Assembly: GCA_916700875.1 (NCBI GenBank)
Contig: CAKAKS010000066.1
Span: 5,249,742 to 5,313,741 of the forward strand
DNA from: Sebastes aleutianus
Taxonomy: Eukaryota > Chordata > Actinopteri > Perciformes > Sebastidae
Length of the DNA: 64,000 bases
Reading direction: 5' to 3'
Each line of letters opens with the position of its first letter. Within the stretch, counting starts at the first letter, position 1. The position numbers and the translations under genes are program-made. The notes beneath the pieces are model-generated. The model worked only from the letters and a program-made list of their open reading frames with translations. It had not been told where the DNA came from and did not search any database. Positions 1 to 9,606 of the stretch are shown one piece after another.

Positions 1-355
1 TATAAAAATGACTGAAAATAAAGACTTATTGCCTCTCTCTGAAGGCAAGTGTAAAACAGGTGTGGCAGTCACAGGACATAATAACAAGAGCTCCAGGTTT
101 CATGATGAGGATGGTGATGCTTATTGATGCAACAATAAACAATATGCTCCATCAAAAGAATGCAATGGATTATATATAAATACATACTGTATATATACAG
201 TCAATGCATGATACTGACCTTGTGCTAACACTCACTTTAATGTGACCTGCACGACGCTTATTCCCTTTATTCCCTTTATTATAACATGCTACTACATCTA
301 TATATAGCATTAAATAGAGAGGGTGCGGTTCCTTTAACCAGAGGAGCAGTCTTAC

Positions 356-470
356 CTCGAGAGATGACTCTTTTAGGTGTTTTTTTCCGTGTTATTGAGC
401 CTCAGTGTGGTAAACAATGTTGATGTTAGCTGCTTTCAGGCGTCTCTAGTTTGGAACCTGTATAATTCCA
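356..470 (-). other. Possible non-coding first exon of a gene leaving the left edge
   Basis: On the minus strand a good splice donor (CTCGAG followed by GTAAGACTG) ends a possible exon at 356. No ATG-initiated frame is visible in the 115 bases before it, so it would be a 5' UTR exon. Just upstream on the same strand are promoter-like motifs: a CREB/ATF-like TGACGTAA at 473-480 and a GC box near 516-525. The rest of such a gene would be outside the window, so its identity is unknown. This is inference from splice and promoter motifs only. Confidence 0.25.
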
Positions 471-563
471 GATGACGTAACGACGGATATGGGTCGCATA
501 GGAACAGAGGATGAGGGGGCGGGGCTTCCTCTGGACACATTACCCAGCATCCTCTCATCCATG

Positions 564-602
<39 letters not shown>

Positions 603-603
603 C
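564..603. repeat. (ATG)n microsatellite
   Basis: About 13 uninterrupted TGA/ATG trinucleotide copies are read directly. It is flanked by the possible promoter on one side and retrotransposon-tail sequence on the other. Confidence 0.9.
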
Positions 604-630
604 TTCATTCGGAAAATCACCACCACATGT

Positions 631-1030
631 AAAGATAAGATAAGATAAGATAAGATATTCCTTTATTAGTCCCTCAGTGGGGAAATGTGAAGCGTACAGC
701 AGCAAAGGGGATAGTGCAAAAAACAAGATGCATCAGCTAACACAGTAAAAAAAAAGAGCTAAACAAAGTGAAACAAAATATGAACCATTTAAATAGAAGG
801 AAGTATAAAAATAGGACAATATCAGGTTATTGTCAGTTTTTTGGTGTGTAAGTGGTCTACTGGGAGCAGTGCTGTTTGTGTAGTCTGACAGCTGCAGGAA
901 TGAAGAGAATAGAAATGAATAAATAATAATAAATGAATAGATAGATAGATAGTAACTTTATTGATCCCGAGGGAAATTCAAGTTTCCAGCTTCACAGTTC
1001 CATAGTGCAAAACATGTTAGTAAAAAGGCA
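631..1030. mobile_element. Two non-LTR retrotransposon 3' tails (family undetermined)
   Basis: Two pieces resemble common teleost retrotransposon ends: an AAGAT microsatellite leading into CCTTTATTAGTCCCTCAGTG at 631-690, and a GATA microsatellite leading into ACTTTATTGATCCCGAGGGA at 936-975. The second is followed by sequence that recurs almost unchanged at 27115-27400. There is no open reverse transcriptase frame. Assignment to a named family would need a repeat library search. Confidence 0.6.
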
Positions 1031-1094
1031 GTAAAAAAGTTAGTAGTGCAAAGTACAAAAAAATATACCAGATATAAAAATACAAGGAGATGAA

Positions 1095-1352
1095 GAAAAC
1101 TGTTAAAAGTGAATATAGTGCAGGGTAACAGCTGTGATACAGGACTATTAAAAAAGTGAATATAGTGCAGAAGAGACTGTTAAAAGTGAGTATAGTGCAG
1201 AAGAGACTGTTAAAAGTGAATATAGTGCAGGGTAACAGCTGTGATACAGGACTATTAAAAAAGTGAATATAGTGCAGAAGAGACTGTTAAAAGTGAGTAT
1301 AGTGCAGAAGAGACTGTTAAAAGTGAATATAGTGCAGAAGAGACTGTTAAAG
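1095..1352. repeat. Tandem repeat in the retrotransposon tail
   Basis: Units of about 30 bases (GAATATAGTGCAGAAGAGAC plus CTGTTAAAAGT-like ends) alternate with a longer unit containing GGGTAACAGCTGTGATACAG. At least six copies occur. A short open frame across 1263-1460 is a by-product of the repeat. Confidence 0.8.
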
Positions 1353-1736
1353 GTGCACTGTGTGCATTATTATCTGTCCTGCAGACCGTCTTCCTTTGTC
1401 CCCCCCCTCCCTAGAGAGCAGTTGTACAGTTTGATGGATAGTGTGCAGCTACAGGTGTAGGCGAGATGTAATAAATGGAACCGGAGGTGGACATTAAGTA
1501 CATTTATTCAAGTAGTGTACTTAATTAAATATGAAGTACTTGACTTGACCGTTTAATCCATATATCCTGAGGGTGAGTTGCTGTAAAGTGGGACACTGCC
1601 TAATGATGGACACCTAAAAGCTCCAGTGGGTGTAGGTCTTCCTCAAACAAAAAAAAGTCAATAAAACTATTGATATTTAATGTCTTTCTAATATCCCTAA
1701 ATGCTTCAAAACTATTCTAGTCTTTATTCATTGAGG

Positions 1737-2445
1737 GGAAAAAATTAGAGATTTCGAGAATAAAGTCAGAAGTTTACGAGAAAAAAAATCGTAATATTAT
1801 AAGAATAAAGTCATAAGTTTACGAGAAAAAAAGTTGTATCATGAGAATAAAGTCGTAATATTATGAGAATAAAGTCATACATTTGCGAGAAAAAAAGTCG
1901 GAAAATTATGAGAATAAAGTCACAAGTTTATGAGAAAAAAAGTCGTAATATGAGAATAAAGTCATAAGTTTACGAGAAAAAAAGTCGTAATATGAAAATA
2001 AAGTCATAAGTTTACGAGAAAAAAAAGTCGTAATATGAAAATAAAGTCATAAGTTTACGAGAAAAAAAGTCGTAATATGAGAATAAAGTCACAAGTTTAC
2101 GAGAAAAAAAGTTGTAATATGAGAATAAAATCAGAAGTTTACGAGAAAAAAAGTCGTAATATTATGAGAAGAAAGTCATACGTTTTCGAGAAAAAAGTCA
2201 TAATTTTATGAGAATAAAGTCATAGGTTTACGAGAAAAAAAGTCATAATTTTATGAGAATAAAGTCAGAAGTTTACGAGAAAAAAAGTTGTAATATGAGA
2301 ATAAAATCATAAGTTTACGAGAAAACAAGTCGTAATGAGAATAAAGTCATAACTTTACGAGGAAAACAAGTCGTAATATGAGAATAAAGTCAGAAGTTTA
2401 CGAGAAAAAAATCGTAATATTATGAGAATAAAGTCAGAAGTTTAC
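1737..2445. repeat. About 40-bp AT-rich minisatellite
   Basis: Seventeen or so degenerate copies of a unit built from GAGAATAAAGTCATAAGTTT followed by ACGAGAAAAAAAGTCGTAAT. The same family occurs in reverse orientation at 24863-25240, so it is a dispersed teleost repeat. No coding potential. Confidence 0.9.
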
Positions 2446-3630
2446 ATACAGTGTCTAAATCATACTGGTCATATGTGTCTAAGTTTAAAGTAAAACGGGT
2501 AGTTTGCAGAGTTAAAAACCCCTGTCAACTTCCTGTTTCAGTTTAATTTGATGTTTTGACAGATTTGAAAGATGTTTCTAGGTCACGTTTACCTGTGATC
2601 TTACCAGATGTGATACAGACCATCAGATATAGTCCCAAGAACTCAGTTCATCAATAATCAAAGATTTTAAACTTTATAAAACCTAAGATGTATTTTCAAA
2701 AATTTCAATCAGCTCCTGGTGTTTGTAATATTTTTTATATGTTGTAACCTAGATGACAAAAACTCAAATTCTTGCATTATGGTATATTGGATATTTTACT
2801 TAACATTGACTCTCAGAAAAAAGGAACACCACAAACCAAAGGTTTTAAGAGTCTCATTAGAGAAAGTGCCCTTTTCATTAATTTTGAATGTAAACTGTAA
2901 AAGGAGACCCACTGACATGATGCAGCCTAGAGTATACCTTCCAGACACTTTCTATTAAACTCAAAAGCTCTCAGTTGCTCATTAGCAGCATGATGTTTTT
3001 GTCGTAAAAGCCGAGTGCAAATCATTTTAATGGAGGAAGCTTAGCTCTGAGAGGTTGTTAGGAGCAGAACAGAGAGCTTAGTGCACTAAAGCATTATTGA
3101 ATACAATTGACACCACCTGCTGGTCATTGAAAGTCCTACATTAAAAACTAATAACTAACTAATTCTGTGAACCAATAACCACCAGTTTCTATAAAATAAA
3201 AATCAGTCATGACAGTAAAACACGTTCAATTCATTCAATACATCAGACCAAAAAAGCCACAGATGCATATGTTGTGGTTATAGTGGTTTTTATACAGTAA
3301 AAAAGCATTTTATATTGTTTTACTACTCGCATCACCAACACAGGACAATAGCGATGTTTTCACACATAAATAAAACTAAATTAATTGGATTTTATCCAAA
3401 GTACCAACAGAAATCATAATCAGCCTTAAACAGGGCTCTGATTTGATTTCCTGTATTTCAATGAACTGTATAATGATTACATAAAAGTTAAATTATGTTT
3501 AGTACACAATAAAAATGGGGAAAATATAATCCATTACAAATACCATGAAAAACCTTTTTGTCTAAAATTATTAAAGAGGACCTATTATGCTTTTGTGCTT
3601 TTCCCCTTTTGTTGTAGTGTGTTTAGTTTT
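2446..3630. other. Intergenic DNA, no gene seen
   Basis: AT-rich sequence with only short chance open frames (the longest is 79 codons at 2719-2958 and resembles no protein I recognise). It could include the distal 3' end of the prion transcript or be plain intergenic DNA. Confidence 0.5.
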
Positions 3631-4611
3631 GTAGTTTTGTTGCCTAAACCTAAAGAAGTTGTAGTTTTGTTGCATAAACCTAATGAAGTGGTAGTTTTGT
3701 TGCCTGAACCTTAAGAAGTTGTAGTTTTGTTGTCTAAACCTAAAGAAGTTGCAGTTTTGTTGCATAAACCTAATGAAGTGGTAGTTTTGTTGCCTGAACC
3801 TTAAGAAGTTGTAGTTTTGTTGCCTAAACCTAAAGAAGTTGTAGTTTTGTTGCATAAACCTAATGAAGTGGTAGTTTTGTTGCCTGAACCTTAAGAAGTT
3901 GTAGTTTTGTTGTCTAAACCTAAAGAAGTTGCAGTTTTGTTGCCTAAACCTAAAGAAGTTGTAGTTCTGTTGTCTAAACCTAAAGACGTTGTAGATTTGT
4001 TGTCTAAACCTAAAGAAATAGTTTTATTGCCTAAACCTAAAAAAGTTGTAGTTTTGTTGCGTAAACCTAAAGAAATAGTTTTATTGCCTAAACCTAAAGA
4101 CATTGTAGTTTTGTTGCCTAAACCTAAAGAAGTTGCAGTTTTGTTGCCTAAACCTAAAGAAGTAGTTTTGTTGTCTAAACCTAAAGAAATAGTTTTATTG
4201 CCTAAACCTAAAAAAGTTGTAGTTTTGTTGCGTAAACCTAAAGAAGTTGTAGTTTTGTTGCCTAAACCTAAAGAAGTTGCAGTTTTGTTGCCTAAACCTA
4301 AAGAAGTTGTAGTTCTATTGCCTAAACCTAAAGAAGTTGTAGTTTTGTTACCTAAACCTAAAGAAGTTGTAGTTTTGTTGTCTAAACATAAAGAAGTTGT
4401 AGTTTTGTTGTCTAAACCTAAAGAAGTTGTAGTTTTGTTGCCTAACCCTAAAGAAGTTATAGTTTTGTTGCCTAACCCTAAAGAAGATGTAGTTTTGTTG
4501 CCTAAACCTAAAGAAGTTGTAGTTTTGCTGCCTAAACCTAAAGAAGTGAAGTTGTAGTTTTGTTGTCTAAACCTAAAGAAGTTGTAGTTGTATTGCCTAA
4601 ACTTAAAGAAG
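3631..4611. repeat. 30-bp minisatellite, about 33 copies, with 90-bp higher-order unit
   Basis: The unit is GTTGTAGTTTTGTTGCCTAA plus ACCTAAAGAA. From 3631 to about 3900 three variant units (CCTAAACC..., CATAAACC..., CCTGAACC...) repeat in the same order three times, giving a 90-bp higher-order repeat; the rest is more uniform, with occasional 27-bp units. Because 30 is divisible by three, long frames stay open on both strands (for example 3907-4557). It lies 300 bases downstream of the prion stop codon and may be in the prion 3' UTR. Confidence 0.95.
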
Positions 4612-4906
4612 CCTTTTTGTTTGTGATCAAAATGTGACGTTTCATTCAGTTTTACAACTTGTTAGAACGTGTTGTTTCTAAGTATTGCTTTCATTTTTAC
4701 AGCGTAGTAGGCCCCTACTGACCCACATCTATGGTGCTTATAGCATCTGATAATGCCTATTATTGGCCTGATAACAGTCAAATCGGGTACAATTTCAGTC
4801 TGGACCACGAACAACTGCCACTTTTATCCCTAGAGCCATGCATTTTACTTATTATCTTTGTTGTACACCTCATATATCTCCATCACTTTAACGGCTAATG
4901 AAGGCC

Positions 4907-6625
4907 TCAGTGCAGCAGCATTAGCATGTTGCTATTCAGTAGCATCAGTGTAGTACTGGTGACCACAGCTAATAGACCTTGCAAGCCCATCTCCAGTCGC
5001 TGCACCCCATCGGTGGCGCTGGGCTCCGTCTTTTTCTTCAAGTACTTATCAGAGTAGATCATGTACAACTCCAAGCATCTCCTGGCTTTCATCTGCTCAA
5101 TCAGAGCCGGGTAGCCGATCTCCACAATACTGACTGTATCATCATCATCATCATCATCATCATCATTAGTAGCAGCTTTTCTGAGAACCTGTGAAGCTGG
5201 AGGTCCTGGCTTGGCTTCAGACTCATTCAGAGGGCGTTGAGTTGAAGGTGCAGAGGTCGAGGAGTTCTCTGCTGCAGTGCTGTTGTTCTTTGTTGTGTTG
5301 CTGACAATGCCAGAGTCTGGAGCAGCAGAAGTTGTGGTAGTTGTAGTTGTAGTAGTAGTAGTAGCAGCTGGTTTGTTGTTTGGCTTTGGATTGTTCGCAG
5401 GCAGAAGGTCTGTTCTCTTCATGCAGGAGTCCATGTATCCATCAAAGGTTACGGGGGGTTTGCTGTACCTGTAGTCTCTGCTGTAGTCGTTGATATCAGT
5501 GGACTGGGTGCCATATCTCCTGTGCATGTAGTAGTTGTAGTAATGCTCCTCCTGGGGGTTGTGGAAGTTGAAGGGAGGACGGGGGAACCTTCCCAGCCCG
5601 TAGCCCAGGGCCATCCCCGCCACAGCCCCTCCAGCTGCTGCCATCACAGCGCTGTGTCCAAACCCTCTGGATCTATCAGAGGGATACATGCCCATCTGCT
5701 GAACTGAGTGGGAAAAGGGAGAGCCGCCGCCTGCACCGTGGCCGCCGTATCCAAAGCTGCCCCCGTAGTGAGGGCTCAGGACTTTGTTGTTTGGGTTCTG
5801 GTTCATGTATCCACCTCCGTAACCACCATGACCACCGTAACCTCCTCCGTATGGGTAGCCCTGTGCTGGGTTACCTCCTGCTGGATATCCTGGCTGCTGA
5901 GGGTAACCCCCTTGATTGGGGTAACCTCCTGGTCGGCCGGGTTGCTGAGGGTAACCTCCTTGGTTAGGATAGCCTCCTTGGTTAGGATAGCCTCCTTGGT
6001 TGGGATAGCCTCCTTGGTTAGGGTGACCTCCTTGGTTAGGGTACCCTCCTTGGTTGGGATAGCCTCCTTGGTTAGGGTGACCTCCTTGGTTAGGATAGCC
6101 TCCTTGGTTGGGATAGCCTCCTTGGTTAGGGTGACCTCCTTGGTTGGGATAGCCTCCTTGGTTAGGGTGACCTCCTTGGTTAGGATAGCCTCCTTGGTTG
6201 GGATAGCCTCCTTGGTTAGGGTACCCTCCTTGGTTGGGATAGCCTCCTTGGTTAGGGTGACCTCCTTGGTTAGGATAGCCTCCTTGGTTGGGATAGCCTC
6301 CTTGGTTAGGATACCCTCCTTGGTTAGGGTGACCTCCTTGGTTAGGGTACCCTCCTTGGTTAGGATACCCTCCTTGGTTAGGATAGCCTCCTTGGTTAGG
6401 GTAACCTCCTGGTCGACCTGGTTGCTGGCCTCCTTGGTTGAATTGTTCATGTTGTTTAGGCTGTTTGGGGATTCCTCCCTTAGACTTAGTGTCCAGATTT
6501 GTTTTGGGGGTCTTCTTAAAGAGACTTATTTTCCCACCAAACCCTCCTTTTTTCGTGGCCGACGAAAAATGAACATGAACCGATAGAAGGGACAGACACA
6601 ACAGAGCTGTTACAGTCAGCTTCAT
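4907..6625 (-). CDS. prnp-like: Fish-type prion protein (PrP-like, GPI-anchored)
   Basis: One intact coding exon of 572 codons. Order of parts: signal peptide at residues 1-23 (start MKLTVTALLCLSLL); lysine-rich segment; 25 GG(Y/H)PNQ repeats at 73-222, then Gly/Tyr-rich sequence; the conserved prion hydrophobic core at about 325-347 (SAVMAAAGGAVAGMALGYG); a Tyr/Arg-rich C-terminal part; two cysteines at 401 and 517, likely the disulfide pair of the prion fold; runs of 11 Thr and 9 Asp between them; NxS/T sites; and a hydrophobic C-terminus typical of a GPI signal. The start at 6625 is chosen because the signal peptide begins there and a splice acceptor lies just upstream; the open frame continues to 6775 through intron sequence. 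Known family role: neuronal surface glycoprotein. Fish homologues are longer than mammalian PrP because of the repeats. The exact paralogue name (prnpa, prnpb or stPrP) is not settled. Confidence 0.93.
   Translation of the reverse strand: MKLTVTALLCLSLLSVHVHFSSATKKGGFGGKISLFKKTPKTNLDTKSKGGIPKQPKQHEQFNQGGQQPGRPGGYPNQGGYPNQGGYPNQGGYPNQGGHPNQGGYPNQGGYPNQGGYPNQGGHPNQGGYPNQGGYPNQGGYPNQGGYPNQGGHPNQGGYPNQGGHPNQGGYPNQGGYPNQGGHPNQGGYPNQGGYPNQGGHPNQGGYPNQGGYPNQGGYPNQGGYPQQPGRPGGYPNQGGYPQQPGYPAGGNPAQGYPYGGGYGGHGGYGGGYMNQNPNNKVLSPHYGGSFGYGGHGAGGGSPFSHSVQQMGMYPSDRSRGFGHSAVMAAAGGAVAGMALGYGLGRFPRPPFNFHNPQEEHYYNYYMHRRYGTQSTDINDYSRDYRYSKPPVTFDGYMDSCMKRTDLLPANNPKPNNKPAATTTTTTTTTTTSAAPDSGIVSNTTKNNSTAAENSSTSAPSTQRPLNESEAKPGPPASQVLRKAATNDDDDDDDDDTVSIVEIGYPALIEQMKARRCLELYMIYSDKYLKKKTEPSATDGVQRLEMGLQGLLAVVTSTTLMLLNSNMLMLLH
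5960..6409 (-). repeat. Coding 18-bp repeat of the prion gene, 25 units
   Basis: Twenty-five consecutive hexapeptide units GG(Y/H)PNQ; units 5, 9, 14, 16, 19 and 22 carry His in place of Tyr. Two further imperfect Gln-rich units follow. The 18-bp DNA period keeps frames open on both strands (5708-6586 plus, 5803-6450 minus in another frame), which are shadows. Confidence 0.97.
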
Positions 6626-6660
6626 CTTTACACTGCAGAGAGGAGCCGGGGGAAGAAACG
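6626..6660 (-). other. Splice acceptor of the prion coding exon
   Basis: Read on the minus strand, a pyrimidine-rich tract runs into CTGCAG, then a seven-base leader TGTAAAG and the ATG. The exon therefore starts at 6632. This matches the known prion-gene plan of non-coding exon(s) followed by one coding exon. The upstream 5' exon was not identified. Confidence 0.75.
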
Positions 6661-6881
6661 TAAAGAGAACAAGAGGTAGAGAAAATATAAGGAGAAGAAT
6701 ACATGGGTTTGGTAACACTTTATAATAACCATCATTATTACACGGCGTTGTGAATACTCGATTCTGATTGGTCAATCACGGCGTTCTACGGTCTGTTATT
6801 TCTTTATAGCAGACCATTGCAATGGGCACAGTTCTGATGTTGGACTCTGGAGGACCACTTTTGTGTCAAATTATTGATTCC

Positions 6882-7178
6882 TTAAAGGTCCCATATTGTA
6901 AAAAGTGAGATTTTCATGTCTTTAATATTATAAAGCAGGTTTAAGTGCTTTATACTGTTAAACGATCAAAATGCTCAATATACGGAGAAATACACACAAT
7001 TCCGTTGAAATGCACTAAAACGGAGCGTTTCATACAGAAGGTGAATACAGGTATATTCAAGCAGACAGTATGAGGAAAATAAAGGTTTTTCTTTTAACAT
7101 TACAGCTTATAAACATGTTCTAGTAGAAACACAAAATACAAGTATGAACCTGAAAATGAGCATGATATGGGATCTTTA
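6882..7178. mobile_element. MITE with inverted ends (AAAGGTCCCATATTGTA)
   Basis: Starts TTAAAGGTCCCATATTGTA and ends CATGATATGGGATCTTTAA, an imperfect terminal inverted repeat about 300 bases apart. No coding sequence inside. This is a frequent teleost non-autonomous element; a clear target duplication was not seen. Confidence 0.75.
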
Positions 7179-7969
7179 AGTAAGTAGCCGTATAATAAGC
7201 GGGATAACGTACAGCTAGCGGGTCATTGTTGTGAAATAAACCCCTAGATTGTTTTCGCACCACACAGCCTCTCCCCGTTTTACTTCAACATGAAGCTGTG
7301 GGGCCAACATAAATGTCAGGCTTAAAATAGCACAAACTATTCAGACCGCATACTGCAGGCCGGCAACTGTTGATCTTTACACGCTAATGTAATTATATAA
7401 AGTTGTTTTCAGCCCATGACCATCGAAGGAAATACAATAAACAAACGGTACTGATAATAAATTCTTACACTACTTTAGTCGTCTAATGTCACATGCAAAT
7501 CTCGCCTCGCTGTTCTCTGGTGACAAACCACAAAATATTCCTTACAAGTAAAGGCACATTTATAAAACCATGACGGGTCGGTGACGCATATTTCCCAGAA
7601 AACACCTCTTATGGAAAAGGTTACAAGACAAATCTTAACTTAAAGAAACAGAACATAAAGACATGGAAACATAACACAGACCGTGTAATGTCAGTATCCA
7701 CTCCCCCGTCGTTTCTTTCTTTAGATCCTCCTGCCTGTGCTTCCCAAACTTTCTCTATCACCCCGCACCCCCCGTCTCCTTTTGCACTTTAAATATTTTT
7801 TAATCCCCCGCCCACCAGCCAGTTAACCAGCATTAACCAATGTCAACCTATATTTAGATTTGAATCATTTGATATTTGTCTTAAGTAGATTTAGATTATT
7901 TATCCAAATTATAAACCAGTTTATAGATTATCATGTATTATCTGTTAAACTACCGAGCAGTATATAAAG
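7179..7969. other. Intergenic DNA upstream of the prion gene
   Basis: No coding exon seen. It probably contains the prion promoter and non-coding first exon, but no splice donor stood out convincingly. A pyrimidine-rich stretch is present at 7720-7790. Confidence 0.4.
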
Positions 7970-8304
7970 TAGGGCTGCACAATATGAAGAAATTATGCGA
8001 TCACATTATTGAATATCGTGATAACGATGTTACTTGCAATAAATAACCAGATATTAAAATGTACTCATTTCCATCTTTCTGCTGCTTTCAGTATTCTGCT
8101 AAGATACAACAAATTGCTTATTGAATTAAAGATATTAAAGGAAATTATTTCTGCAGACTGTTACATTTTACAGTGCAGTTTTCTTCTGATGCTCTCTTTC
8201 AACTAACTCATAAAAATCCCTGAGTGGCAGTCTTTCACGATGTGTTTATCGCACCAAGTTGACATCGCGATGACGATAATAACACGATATATTCTGCAAC
8301 TCTA
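7970..8304. mobile_element. hAT-type MITE with 8-bp target duplication ATATAAAG
   Basis: Begins TAGGGCTGCACAATATGAAG and ends ATATATTCTGCAACTCTA, inverted ends. The 8 bases before (7962-7969) and after (8305-8312) are both ATATAAAG, the duplication length expected for hAT transposition. 335 bases, non-coding. Confidence 0.9.
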
Positions 8305-9052
8305 ATATAAAGTGTAAACATGTACTTTTATGAATCAATAATTATAATCCAGTAATATGATTCTGAAGTTGGCCATTCTGCATAATGAGTACTTTGGTAC
8401 TTTATATACATATATGCTAATGCTTTTGTACTTTTACTTATTAAGAGTTTGAATTGAGTATTTTTAGTTGTACAGTATTTTTTACTCTGTAGTATTGCTA
8501 CTTTTGCTAAAGTAAAATATCTGAATACTTCTTCCACCACTGAGAAAAAAATGCAATGAAAAGAATAGCAGAGGAGGACAAAAGTAAAAATACAAATAAT
8601 TTTTAAATACATTTTAAAAATATTTACTTTTAAATAAAAATGTTAAATTCCTTTTGAGGTGCAGCATCGAAAAAAACCTAATACTCTGGGTAATCCACAG
8701 AAACATAAACCGTACGTAAAAATAACCTGGACAGATAAAAGCAGATCTATCTGCATGGCTAGATACCACAAAAGGTGTTTGTGTGATTTGGGTGGATGGA
8801 AACAGGAAACGAGGGACGGTTTATTCCAACATTTCTCAGAAACACCCACCTTCTGATGTTATCAACTTACATGGTGAATGGAAAGAGTTACTCTAGAAGA
8901 CAACCGTTGAACGTTTTAAACTGTTACCTTGGATCTGCAAACACATTTGAAAGAGACTTTTCCTTATTATCAGGTGTAATAGGGACGTCCTCCTTTGATT
9001 TAAGTAAAGATATAGTGTAAATTATTGTGTTTAGGTAGATAAACCTAATGAA

Positions 9053-9606
9053 TATACAATCACCGGCCACTTTATTAGGTACACATTGCTAGTACCGGGT
9101 GGTCTTCTGCTGCTGTAGCCCATCTGCTTCAAGGTTCGACGTGGTGTGCGTTCAGAGATGGTATTCTGCATACCTTGGTTGTAACGAGTGGTTATTTGAG
9201 TTACTGTTGCCTTTCTATCATCTTGAACCACTCTGCCCATTCTCCTCTGACCTCTGACATCAACAAGGCATTTTCGTCCACACAACTGCCACTCACTGGA
9301 TATGTTCTCTTGTTCGGACCATTCTCTGTAAACCCTAGAGATGGTTGTGCGTGAAAATCCCAGTAGATCAGCAGTTTTTGAAATACTCAGACCAGCCCGT
9401 CTAGCACCAACAACCATGCCACGTTCAAAGTCACTTAAATCCCTTTCTTCCCCATTCTGATGCTCGGTTTGAACTTCAGCAAGTCGTCTTCACCACGTCT
9501 AGATGCCTAAATGCATTGAGTTTCTGCCATGTGATTGGGTGATTAGCTATTTGCTTTAACAAGCAATTGAACAGGTGTGCCTAATAAAGTGGCCGGTGAG
9601 TGTATA
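9053..9606 (-). mobile_element. Deleted Tc1/mariner-type element
   Basis: Near-identical terminal inverted repeats (TATACAATCACCGGCCACTT... at the left, complement TATACACTCACCGGCCACTT... at the right) bounded by TA dinucleotides as for Tc1/mariner insertion. It is 554 bases including TA, about one third of an autonomous Tc1 element. The interior keeps only the start of a transposase gene on the minus strand. Confidence 0.92.
9092..9417 (-). pseudogene. Tc1-like transposase N-terminal fragment
   Basis: The reading frame encodes a helix-turn-helix DNA-binding region typical of Tc1 transposases (GLSISKTADLLGFSRTTISR motif near the start), then a second basic region ending around RRTLKQMGYSSRRP. 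After that the frame runs into the terminal repeat, so the whole DDE catalytic domain is deleted. The remaining 108 or so codons have no stop, suggesting a fairly young deletion derivative. It cannot be an active enzyme. Confidence 0.85.

Noticed and set aside
1095..2445. Possible CRISPR array
   Set aside because: Repeats are contiguous and degenerate without unique spacers, and the genome is a vertebrate one.
3907..4557. 216-codon plus-strand open frame and several minus-strand frames (3571-4103)
   Set aside because: They are pure translations of a 30-bp tandem repeat, open in several frames on both strands, with no signal or domain.
5708..6586. 292-codon plus-strand frame and 215-codon second minus-strand frame over the prion exon
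   Set aside because: Shadows of the 18-bp coding repeat; the prion frame has signal peptide, hydrophobic core and GPI signal.
6626..6775. Upstream in-frame ATG extending the prion frame by 50 codons
   Set aside because: A splice acceptor lies just before the signal-peptide ATG, so the upstream part is intron; it would also bury the signal peptide.
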